DNA of 64,000 bases from Psychrobacter immobilis. GTDB lineage: Bacteria; Pseudomonadota; Gammaproteobacteria; Pseudomonadales; Moraxellaceae. The stretch is from positions 806,001 through 870,000 of the forward strand of contig CAJGZL010000001.1 in assembly GCA_904846145.1 (NCBI GenBank). The letters are read 5' to 3'. The notes beneath the pieces are model-generated. The model searched no databases. It was not told the DNA's origin and saw only the letters and a program-made list of their open reading frames with translations. Of this stretch, positions 58,101-64,000 are shown one piece after another (the first letter of the stretch is position 1; the number at the start of each line of letters is the position of its first letter). A program made the translations under genes and the position numbers.

Positions 58101-58214
58101 TGTCTTAACATGCTGACTGATCAACACATCCATCGATAGTGCCTCGATATGGCGGTGTTCAAGCAGCTCAAATTCGGGATGCAGTGTTAAGTCAGCGTTA
58201 AAAATGTCGGTCAT
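55146..58214 (-). CDS. M16C zinc metalloprotease (presequence-protease/insulinase family)
   Basis: 1022 residues, the full length of the PreP type with two linked halves. The inverted zinc motif HxxEH is HVLEH (His70, Glu73, His74), followed by ALCGSEKFPVRDPF; the distal Glu region is FKGIVFNEMKGAMSD. The C-terminal half has RGGAYGGGAGYD, which binds substrate ends. No signal peptide, so cytoplasmic; it degrades unstructured peptides. AAGGA precedes the ATG. Monocistronic. Confidence 0.93.
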   Translation of the reverse strand: MTDIFNADLTLHPEFELLEHRHIEALSMDVLISQHVKTGAMHYHLAHPSDENAFLVGFRTQPMDSKGEAHVLEHVALCGSEKFPVRDPFFSMIKRSLNTFMNAMTAADWTAYPYATQNKNDYFNLLAIYLDASFFPNIHPLDFAQEGIRVELDADDKPEFKGIVFNEMKGAMSDEIDQLYHTVAHHLFPTTTYHYNSGGDPADIPDLTHNELVEFHQSHYHPSNSVIMSFGNIPVRETQTKIHEDALTRFAAGKKHVSRPEVRFSAPIIATDTYTADEAGDHQTHHVIAWLLPSITDPKQRLALRLLEGVLIEHAGSPLRAYLDSHPLGKAPSPLLGLDDSHYEMVFYTGLRGSEAEHAEAVEQGIIDLLTQVASQPIDDETIETILHQIEIDQRHIGGDSMPYGLNLLLEGFSTAIHDGNPLDVWEVDEHLLWLREQVKDKQWLPNLIKHHLLDNNHRVRVTLTPDSEKSARLAAAEQVRLDTIAMDMSADDKSILKQQALDLAARQAAPDDLSLLPKVGLEDVPADISFKQGSQKQVMLSGEKSTLFEYEAGTNGLYYYQVIVPLTDAINPENADSIYKQLPANDVINHPLLPIYLALLSELGTDSMDAYELQAKQAAHSSGVTARVSQRTSIDDSQTISSYFVMATRALNRKPEAIDLLKEVMEHSVFTEHARIKEILQSRQASWQSRLSSAGHAYALQTASRAMSRQAQLEYVRSGLPALNALKEFLTHAGEDEALWDQLATSLMDLHQRLLSLPKHAAIICEAEQTERLSDLIVESWQDSDAPKFETTAQLSAVNIPSEFTELSLDVALNGETDAAQALESNPIVEDLAWLVATNVYHNASAYTVPAADHPDTAALMVLAPYLRNGYLHSAIRERGGAYGGGAGYDANACAFKFFSYRDPNCSETFAHFDASIEWLLAEPQSDEQLEEAILGIISGMDKPGSPAGEAIKACFANLHHRGEAWQRKMRTAILAVTIADLQRVAKQYLQDQKHVRSVLAPYDKEETIKELGFKVCKIKS

Positions 58215-58552
58215 AGTTATCCTTATTATTGCCTTTTTGCTCTTATTAATTGAGTAAATAACGGCTTACAAAAATTGTTATCAAGCTACTGAAATTGAAT
58301 AGCATCTAAATGTAATGATGAATTTGATAAAAGCATCATCAAATAGCATTTGCCTAACGCTGGTAGATGGGGCTTGCTTATATAGAAGTCAAGGTGAATA
58401 GAAGTCGAAGTAACGGGCTAAACTTGTGGATTCGAGGTTAGATATAGATCATTAGCCAAAAGAATTACCATCAACGGACTTAACAAAGTATATCCGCAGT
58501 GCTACTATGGAGTTATCTACTAAAAAATTGTATCGCAAGCAAGGGCCAACTT
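58215..58552. other. 338-bp divergent intergenic region
   Basis: Promoters of the protease and the first UspA gene should lie here. No ORF, RNA gene or strong repeat seen. Confidence 0.5.
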
Positions 58553-59014
58553 ATGAGTTATCAACACGTTTTGTTAGTGACTGATTTATTATCCGATGCC
58601 GATATAGTCGCCCAAAAGGCCAAGTATGTCATTGCCAATCGTCCTGAAATCAAGCTATCCATTTTACACATCGTTGAAGATGATATGGTGCGCTTTAGTT
58701 ATGAGTTAGTCCCTGCTTCTAGTCTCTCAGGTGAAACCGATGGCGAGCATTGGCAACAGGCACGAGCCAAGCTGGCGCAGTTCCTAGAACGTAACCAGCT
58801 AAATGCGGTCAAGTCAGAGGTAACTGCTGCTATCTCGAATGATAAAGGTATTGTTAACTATTGCCATAAACAAGATGTTGACCTGCTCATTATTGGACGC
58901 CATGAACGTCGCGGAATCGCCGCTTGGCTAGTTGGTGCCACGGCGGATAATATCTTACCTAATGTGCCTTGCGATAGCTTAGTAGTTAAACTCGATATGC
59001 CAGTATCGGCATAA
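58553..59014 (+). CDS. Universal stress protein (UspA family), copy 1
   Basis: 153 residues from the ATG at 58553 (AAGGG 8 nt before); an upstream GTG (58499) is in frame but unlikely. Single Usp domain: YQHVLLVTDLLSDADIV at the start and IGRHERRGIAAWLVGATADNI (core GRHERRGI) at the nucleotide-binding end, with the Gly spacing of ATP-binding members partly kept. Next to a close paralogue 116 bp downstream. Such proteins help survive starvation and stress. Confidence 0.9.
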   Translation: MSYQHVLLVTDLLSDADIVAQKAKYVIANRPEIKLSILHIVEDDMVRFSYELVPASSLSGETDGEHWQQARAKLAQFLERNQLNAVKSEVTAAISNDKGIVNYCHKQDVDLLIIGRHERRGIAAWLVGATADNILPNVPCDSLVVKLDMPVSA

Positions 59015-59130
59015 CTAGGGCGTGTTGATTATGTTATTAACTAGGCAATACTACTTAAGACAGCAGGCCCTAGTAGTGATATTATAAAGGTAATATCTAA
59101 TTTGAATAACTTAGAGCGAGGGTTGTAATT

Positions 59131-59586
59131 ATGACTTATCAACATATCTTACTGGTGACCGATCTACTCTCTGACGCTGATATAGTGGCACAAAAGGCTA
59201 AGCATATCGTGGTCAATCGCCCCGGATCTAAGCTGTCGGTGCTGCATATTGTCAAAGATACTATGGTTGGCTTCGGCTATGAGCTGGTGCCTGCGTCTAG
59301 TCTATATGATGAGATCGATGATGAGCGCTGTCAAGAAGCCCGCGCAAAGCTGGCTGAGTTTTTGCTGCGTAATGAGCTGACAGTGGTGAACTCTGAGGTG
59401 ACAACGGCCATCTCCAATAGTGAAGGCATCGTTAATTATTGCGAAAAAAACGATGTTGATTTATTAGTCATCGGTCGTCATGAGCGTCACGGTATCGCCG
59501 CTTGGCTCAGTGGCGCAACGGCTGATAATATCTTGCCAAATGTACCGTGTGATAGCTTAGTGGTTAGACTGGATAAACCTGTATAA
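59131..59586 (+). CDS. Universal stress protein (UspA family), copy 2
   Basis: 151 residues, clearly homologous along its whole length to the preceding gene (shared LLVTDLLSDADIVAQKAK, YELVPASSL and TADNILPNVPCDSLVV). The copies differ in the charged mid-section and in RRGIAAWLVG versus RHGIAAWLSG, which suggests an old tandem duplication with drift. It ends before a hairpin terminator. Confidence 0.9.
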   Translation: MTYQHILLVTDLLSDADIVAQKAKHIVVNRPGSKLSVLHIVKDTMVGFGYELVPASSLYDEIDDERCQEARAKLAEFLLRNELTVVNSEVTTAISNSEGIVNYCEKNDVDLLVIGRHERHGIAAWLSGATADNILPNVPCDSLVVRLDKPV

Positions 59587-59612
59587 AAGATAGCTAAAGT
59601 TACTTATAAATT

Positions 59613-59651
59613 AAAAATAGCGCTTTAGATTTATTTCTATAGCGCTATTTT
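59613..59651. terminator. Terminator between UspA copy 2 and the LysR gene
   Basis: AAAATAGCGCT pairs with AGCGCTATTTT, extended by inner TAGA/TCTA; A and T runs on both sides between converging genes. Confidence 0.85.
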
Positions 59652-59679
59652 AGTTTTGAATTGCTATTTAGTAAGCGAC

Positions 59680-60615
59680 TTAACCCTCGCTAATAATATT
59701 AATAAAGCTCTGCCAAATCGGACTTTGATGACGAGCTTTATGCCAGACTAGCCACCATGTCCGTGCCAAGTCGATATTATCTACCTTTATTTGCACCAGC
59801 TTACCATCTGCCAGCTCCGGCTCTATGACATATTGAGACAGACAGCCAATGCCGATATCTGCACTGACCATATTCTTGATCGCCTCCGATTGCTGAATCG
59901 CCATGACTACCTCAACGTTTGGTAGATGTTGCAGCAGTTGCTCATCGATAATCTGCCGTGTACCTGAACCCGCTTCTCTCACTAACAAGGGTAGCTGTGC
60001 TAATTGATCAGTGTTTAGTCGGTAACAAGCTTCATTCGTATCATAATTAGCTAAATCCGTTAACCACTTGCTATCTCGCTTGGCAAACAATATCAAAGTA
60101 TCAGTGCGCCAAGCTTGCTGCTCTATCACTTTACTATCAGCTGGACGCGGCATTCCCTCAACTAGCGCAAGATCTATATTAAGTTGTTCAACTTCGCTTA
60201 CCACTTCCTGAGTATTGGCAATAGTCATCTCAATGTGAGCATTAGGTAGCTTCTCATATAGCTTTGCCAGCAATGGCGGTAGTACATAATTGCCAATAGT
60301 AGTACTGGCGCCAATATGAATCTGCCCTGCTTGATGCTTATGATAGTGCTCAAGCACTAAGGATTGTTCCAATATAGCTTGCGCTTGCACATAGACAGGC
60401 TGCGCATTTGCATGTGGATTGAGCCTGCGTCCTACCCGCTCAAACAATGGCATTTGCAACCGTGCTTCAAGTTCACTTAATGCATGACTTACCGCTGATT
60501 GTGATAAATGCAGCTGTAAGCTGGCGCTACTGGTGCTCCCTGTTTTATAAATACTCACAAATATGGCCAATTGTCTGAGGGTAATCTTTGGTAAGGTCTG
60601 CGCTAGAGTCTGCAT
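59680..60615 (-). CDS. LysR-family regulator (YeiE-like), divergent from YeiH
   Basis: 311 residues. N-terminal winged helix-turn-helix (about 10-70: TLRQLAIFVSIYKTGS, QSAVSHALSELEARL), then the LysR effector domain (about 95-300). The effector pocket region HIGASTTIGNYVLPPLL matches the CysB/YeiE/CbbR branch (core GASTTIGNY). E. coli yeiE is divergent from yeiH in the same way, and YeiE there responds to sulphite. The inverted repeat in the shared promoter is the likely operator. Confidence 0.88.
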   Translation of the reverse strand: MQTLAQTLPKITLRQLAIFVSIYKTGSTSSASLQLHLSQSAVSHALSELEARLQMPLFERVGRRLNPHANAQPVYVQAQAILEQSLVLEHYHKHQAGQIHIGASTTIGNYVLPPLLAKLYEKLPNAHIEMTIANTQEVVSEVEQLNIDLALVEGMPRPADSKVIEQQAWRTDTLILFAKRDSKWLTDLANYDTNEACYRLNTDQLAQLPLLVREAGSGTRQIIDEQLLQHLPNVEVVMAIQQSEAIKNMVSADIGIGCLSQYVIEPELADGKLVQIKVDNIDLARTWWLVWHKARHQSPIWQSFINIISEG

Positions 60616-60765
60616 GGTGTTCTCTATTCATTTATGATTGTAGGTGCATTTAGTTTTTTTAAGGTACGCGGGAGGCATCCTACGCCCATGTCAGTTTTAA
60701 AAAAATCTATCTAAAAAACCGATAGTTTATATCTTATTAATCTGTTTTTATTATAGATTAACTTT

Positions 60766-60821
60766 ACTTATAATAGCTTTATTCACTTTAAATTCTTAAA
60801 AATAATAAATCTATTATAAGT
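60766..60821. promoter_or_regulatory. Inverted repeat in the lysR-yeiH promoter region
   Basis: ACTTATAATAG (60766-60776) and its exact complement CTATTATAAGT (60811-60821), 45 bp apart, ending 9 bp before the yeiH ATG. Candidate two-site operator for the divergent LysR protein, or a leader hairpin. Confidence 0.5.
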
Positions 60822-60830
60822 AGAAAAGCC

Positions 60831-61913
60831 ATGATCGCTTTTGCCCAAGCCATTAGTCACTATATTCCTAAGTATCGCCAGCTCATGGGACTTATGGTTG
60901 TACTAATTGGTAGCTTGTTTTGCTTATGGCTTAATACTAGCTTGGATATATGGAGTAACGGGCGCATCGTCGGCTTATCTTCACTAACCTTAGCTATCTT
61001 GATCGGTATGGTGTTAGGCAATACTATATATCCTAAATGCGCCGCGAAGCTAGCCGATGGCGTGTGTTTCGCTAAAGGACAAATACTGCGCTTGGCCATT
61101 ATATTTTATGGCTTTAAATTGACGCTCACTGAAGTCGCTAGCGTCGGTATGCCAGCCGTTATGAGTGATGCGATAGTATTGACCTCGACCTTTTTATTAA
61201 CCTACTGGATCGGCACTAAGTTGTTAAAAGTTGATAAAGAAACTACTTTGCTCATCGGTGCTGGCGCTAGTATCTGCGGGGCGGCTGCCGTTATCGCAGC
61301 TGAGCCTGTGGTCAAGGCAGAAGCGCATAAAGTGACTATCGCAGTGGCAACGGTCGTCGTATTTGGTACTATAGCAATGCTACTCTACCCTTTTCTTTAT
61401 CATTTAGGCTGGCTACAAGTTTGGCTTAGTCCGCAAGATTACGGCGTCTATACGGGATCTACTGTTCATGAGGTCGCGCAAGTGGTGGTCGCTGGTAATG
61501 CAATCAGCCTTGAGGTCGGTGATACGGCGGTCGTGACCAAAATGATTCGCGTAATGATGCTCGCGCCTTTTCTTTTGATACTCTCATTTGCTCTTACCAA
61601 AAGCGGTGGTAGTGATGGTGAAAAGCTATCGATCATGAGCCGTGTTAAGCAAGTCAAAGTGCCTTGGTTTGCTTTTATCTTTATCTTAATCGTACTGCTA
61701 CACACTTGGTTACCGATGTCTAAGAGTTTTGAAAATACGATGGTGAGATTGGACGATATCTTACTGACGATGGCGATGTTTGCGCTCGGCTTGACCACGC
61801 ATCTAAGCGCCATCAAGCAAGCTGGTGCTAAGCCGCTTATCTTAGGCGCTATAATGTTTGGCTGGTTGATAATAGGTGGTGGCCTGATCAATGTGGGTAT
61901 TAGCTTTATTTGA
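60831..61913 (+). CDS. yeiH: YeiH/UPF0324 family putative anion exporter
   Basis: 360 residues with about ten membrane helices. Family motifs GAGASICGAAAVIAAEPV and GVYTGSTVHEVAQVVVAG are intact (cores GASICGAAA and TGSTVHEVAQV). These proteins are annotated as putative sulphate or sulphite exporters, based mainly on their link to sulphur regulators. The arrangement with a YeiE-like regulator supports a sulphite-related role here. Confidence 0.88.
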   Translation: MIAFAQAISHYIPKYRQLMGLMVVLIGSLFCLWLNTSLDIWSNGRIVGLSSLTLAILIGMVLGNTIYPKCAAKLADGVCFAKGQILRLAIIFYGFKLTLTEVASVGMPAVMSDAIVLTSTFLLTYWIGTKLLKVDKETTLLIGAGASICGAAAVIAAEPVVKAEAHKVTIAVATVVVFGTIAMLLYPFLYHLGWLQVWLSPQDYGVYTGSTVHEVAQVVVAGNAISLEVGDTAVVTKMIRVMMLAPFLLILSFALTKSGGSDGEKLSIMSRVKQVKVPWFAFIFILIVLLHTWLPMSKSFENTMVRLDDILLTMAMFALGLTTHLSAIKQAGAKPLILGAIMFGWLIIGGGLINVGISFI

Positions 61914-61940
61914 TGAGCAAAGCCAAATCTGTTAAAACCC

Positions 61941-61978
61941 AAAAAAGCCTACACTATTGATATAGCGTAGGCTTTTTT
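61941..61978 (+). terminator. yeiH terminator
   Basis: AAAAAAGCCTAC pairs with GTAGGCTTTTTT; inner CTAT pairs with ATAG. T run on the plus strand. Confidence 0.92.
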
Positions 61979-62001
61979 GATCAACACCAAATCGCAGGCA
62001 T

Positions 62002-62029
62002 AAAAAAACGAACCCTTAGGTTCGCTTTT
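62002..62029 (-). terminator. Terminator of the cold-shock gene
   Basis: On the minus strand GCGAACC, loop, GGTTCGT and seven T, 28 bp after the csp stop. Confidence 0.88.
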
Positions 62030-62056
62030 CTTAACACTTTACTTTCTAATCAGAGA

Positions 62057-62266
62057 TTAGATAGCAACGATGTTATGAGCTTGTGGACCTTTTTGACCTT
62101 GAGTTACAGTGAACTCAACTTCTTGGCCTTCAGCTAAAGTTTTGAAGCCTGAACCAGTGATTTCGCTGTAATGAGCAAAAACGTCTGCGCCGTTTTCTGG
62201 AGCGATGAAACCAAAGCCTTTAGCTTCGTTAAACCACTTAACAGTACCTTTTTGAGTATCTGACAT
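62057..62266 (-). CDS. Cold-shock protein (CspA family)
   Basis: 69 residues, one cold-shock domain: [13 protein letters not shown] holds RNP1 (KGFGFI) and [10 protein letters not shown] holds RNP2. Binds single-stranded nucleic acid and melts mRNA structures at low temperature. The 242 bp before it include an AT-rich leader of the sort that regulates csp mRNAs post-transcriptionally, although I cannot place the promoter. Confidence 0.97.
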   Translation of the reverse strand: MSDTQKGTVKWFNEAKGFGFIAPENGADVFAHYSEITGSGFKTLAEGQEVEFTVTQGQKGPQAHNIVAI

Positions 62267-62508
62267 AATTCTAATCCTAATTTAAATCTATTGATGGTCA
62301 AATGACCGATAATGCTTGCAAATAGCTACTGAACGGTAAATATTAAAACGAAGAATTATAACTAATACTACGTGGTAATGATTTGGTGCAGAACTGCTCT
62401 TAAGCTTGGGTGTATTATAATGCTGATAATCTACTATCGCAAGCCCTATCTGATATTTTGTGTAACAGGTTAAAAATAACCAATTTTTTGCACTAAAACC
62501 CTGTTTTA

Positions 62509-62931
62509 TCAAGCATTTGGTAATCTAAACAAATAAATAACCACCCCAGTACAGACTGCCGCCACGACCCAAGCCATCCAAGCTATCGGATCAGGCAGTT
62601 TATAAAAAAGCATAATCGTAGAGGCCGCCATCATGATAGTCGCTAAAAACTTAGCATAGCGCGGTACCGCATGATTGTTCTCCCAGTCACGAACGAACTT
62701 ACCGAAGAATCGATGGTTAATTAGCCAAAAGTGAAAGCGTCTTGAACTACGCGCCCAGCAACCTGCCGCCAATAGTATAAAAGGGGCAGTTGGCATTACA
62801 GGTAGTAGCACGCCAACGATTCCAAGTACAAAGAATATCCAGCCTGCGATAAGAAACGTCCAGCGTACTGTAGGGTTAGCCGACTGGTTGGTCTTAGGAC
62901 GATAATAGAAAGATTTTTTGTTGTCGGTCAT
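62509..62931 (-). CDS. DUF454 (YbaN-like) membrane protein
   Basis: 140 residues from the ATG at 62931. The frame stays open upstream to 63099, but that part has no family likeness. No strong ribosome site precedes 62931, so the start is uncertain. The DUF454 pattern is clear: GWIFFVLGIVGVLLPVMPTAPFILLAAGCWARSS (core GVLLPVMPTAPF), then FHFWLINHRFFGKFVRDW. Three or four membrane helices. Function unknown. Confidence 0.85.
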   Translation of the reverse strand: MTDNKKSFYYRPKTNQSANPTVRWTFLIAGWIFFVLGIVGVLLPVMPTAPFILLAAGCWARSSRRFHFWLINHRFFGKFVRDWENNHAVPRYAKFLATIMMAASTIMLFYKLPDPIAWMAWVVAAVCTGVVIYLFRLPNA

Positions 62932-63167
62932 GGAGGTAGTGTCAATGGCTATAAAGGATTGAATAACGCTATCTACTGTTAATATTAGGCAAGCATGCAA
63001 TAATCTATAACAATGAACAAGACTCTTTTTGCATCTTTTAACGATATAAATGTGCTTGACTGTTGTAGACAGTGCTATCTTTAGCAGCTCTATAACCACT
63101 ACAAAATATAAAAACTATTGGACCGTTATCTGCTACGTAAGTAATGACGTTATATAAGTCTAAATGC

Positions 63168-63202
63168 AAAAACCGCCCCTATGTCAAAATATGAGCGGTT
63201 TT
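63168..63202 (-). terminator. Terminator of the unknown membrane protein gene
   Basis: AAAACCGC pairs with GCGGTTTT around an 18-nt loop; T run on the minus strand, 31 bp after the stop at 63233. Confidence 0.7.
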
Positions 63203-63232
63203 CATTATTCAAATAGCTATTATCAGTAGGCT

Positions 63233-63805
63233 TTATATTAGTAAAAGCACAATTATCACAAAGACCATAAAGTAACCAAACGTCCCACCGATAGCGTAGC
63301 GGGTTTTGATGGCTTGATCCTTAATCTGTAGTCTAGTTAAGGTAGTACCTAGTTTAATGATTGAAATACTAAAAAAGTAAAAAGCGAGCAACAGCAACAC
63401 TAGGCTAATCATAAATATTACGACAGGAGATATAACACCAAAAAAAGTAACCGTCTCTGGGAATAAAATCTTACCTTTAATGACTAAAATCAGTAAAACC
63501 GTAGCCAAACCCGACGCAGAGGCATGAAAAAATATAATATCATGTAAGGTCGCACCCGCTTTATAAAAACTATTTTCTATCTTAAAATCAGTAGCACTAG
63601 CTTTTTCTGCGCTAACGCCTCTATTGACCATCGATCTATAAGCATTTATTTTACTTACGGCAATAAGGAAGGCAAGAAATGTCAGGGCAATCCACAATAA
63701 AGCATATATATTTAAGATGATGATTACTCCAAAAGTGATGAAAAATAAATTAAATATACCATTTATAGTAATAGCTTTATGTATAAATAAGACTAATAGC
63801 GACAC
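63233..63805 (-). CDS. Unknown multi-pass membrane protein
   Basis: 190 residues from a GTG at 63805; no good ribosome site and no in-frame ATG near the start, so the N-terminus is uncertain. Four to five membrane helices (about 15-50, 85-108, 118-150, 168-190) with a polar cytosolic-looking loop (RSMVNRGVSAEKAS) after the first. I do not recognise the family. It has its own terminator. Confidence 0.55.
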   Translation of the reverse strand: MSLLVLFIHKAITINGIFNLFFITFGVIIILNIYALLWIALTFLAFLIAVSKINAYRSMVNRGVSAEKASATDFKIENSFYKAGATLHDIIFFHASASGLATVLLILVIKGKILFPETVTFFGVISPVVIFMISLVLLLLAFYFFSISIIKLGTTLTRLQIKDQAIKTRYAIGGTFGYFMVFVIIVLLLI

Positions 63806-63885
63806 TTATCATTGATTTATTTCTTTCACATGCTTAGTTTGAATGTATTGAAGCTTTGATCGTAAAGTGTTAGAGAGCTAAGCAT

Positions 63886-63924
63886 AAAAAAGCCGCTTAC
63901 GGTTTAAGTTGTGAGCGGTTTTTT
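63886..63924. terminator. Hairpin terminator without an obvious gene
   Basis: CCGCTTAC (63893-63900) pairs with GTGAGCGG (63911-63918), with A and T runs on both sides. No plus-strand gene precedes it within the window, and the next plus-strand gene starts only at 63997. It may end a short RNA or a minus-strand transcript from beyond the window. Confidence 0.55.
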
Positions 63925-63996
63925 GTTATCTTGAGCTATGCTGAAAAAACTGTAGAACCAAACTTGGTAAACTAACGACTCAATGAGGAGTTTATC

Positions 63997-64000
63997 ATGA
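63997..64000 (+). CDS. Start of a gene continuing past the window
   Basis: ATG at 63997 with GAGGAG at 63985-63990, six bases before it: a very good ribosome site. Only the first codon is visible. Confidence 0.45.

Noticed and set aside
39366..61913. A sulphur-export island formed by two TSUP permeases and YeiH
   Set aside because: The three genes lie far apart with unrelated genes between them, and the TSUP substrates are unknown.
1..64000. tRNA, rRNA, CRISPR, prophage or transposase genes
   Set aside because: I looked for cloverleaf-type motifs, regular spaced repeats, integrases, transposases and phage genes and saw none.

Overview
The window is bacterial chromosomal DNA, moderately AT-rich and densely coding on both strands. 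It looks like a gammaproteobacterium of the Moraxellaceae, most likely Psychrobacter. This rests on the combination of a Pil-Chp chemosensory cluster with a giant ChpA, separate minC and minDE, an Fe-dependent imelysin module, and polar Asn/Asp/Ser/Thr-rich linkers typical of that genus. The genus call is inference from gene content. I see no tRNA, rRNA, CRISPR array, prophage or intact insertion sequence.

Layout. 1-3.1 kb: a Fur-box-flanked iron module (imelysin lipoprotein and a di-haem oxidoreductase cut by the window edge). 3.3-6.7 kb: an OmpA-type lipoprotein, a PlsC/YihG-type acyltransferase and an unknown membrane protein. 6.8-9.1 kb: minC, then minDE. 9.2-20.6 kb, all minus strand: pilG-pilH-pilI-pilJ-chpA-(chpC-like)-cytochrome b561, which controls type IV pilus twitching and surface sensing. 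21-25.6 kb: an orphan efflux-adaptor-like lipoprotein and an OmpR-type two-component system whose kinase carries a very large insertion. 25.8-28.4 kb: metNIQ methionine importer. 28.5-32.3 kb: a cytosine-deaminase-like pseudogene with an MFS transporter, then an aldo/keto reductase. 32.4-35.9 kb: ccmABCDE for haem delivery in cytochrome c maturation. 36-39.3 kb: an unknown helical protein, a YbjN-like protein, a histone-deacetylase-family hydrolase and DUF2905. 39.4-42.5 kb: TSUP permease, coaBC (with a His-rich insert) and divergent radC. 42.7-49.4 kb: fadE, a dicarboxylate/amino-acid symporter, a decapitated gltS and a second TSUP permease. 50-55 kb: nhaA, a DUF2799 lipoprotein, an MpaB/Lcp-like oxygenase and two Nudix hydrolases. 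55.1-61.9 kb: an M16C metalloprotease, tandem UspA proteins, and a divergent LysR regulator/YeiH exporter pair. 62-64 kb: a cold-shock protein, DUF454, an unknown membrane protein, and the first codon of a gene that continues past the window.

Most of the window is ordinary core genome. The points that stand out are internal changes to familiar proteins. PilJ has lost its whole periplasmic sensing region. The histidine kinase has roughly 250 extra residues inside its ATPase domain. CoaBC carries a His/Cys-rich loop. The efflux adaptor has a disordered linker where its coiled-coil hairpin should be. Two genes are decaying: the cytosine deaminase (short frameshifting deletion) and gltS (N-terminal half missing). 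Several clean inverted repeats sit at promoters or between operon genes, notably a 14-bp one in front of nhaA, a 14-bp one between pilJ and chpA, and an 11-bp pair in front of yeiH. I did not find a clearly new multi-gene system.
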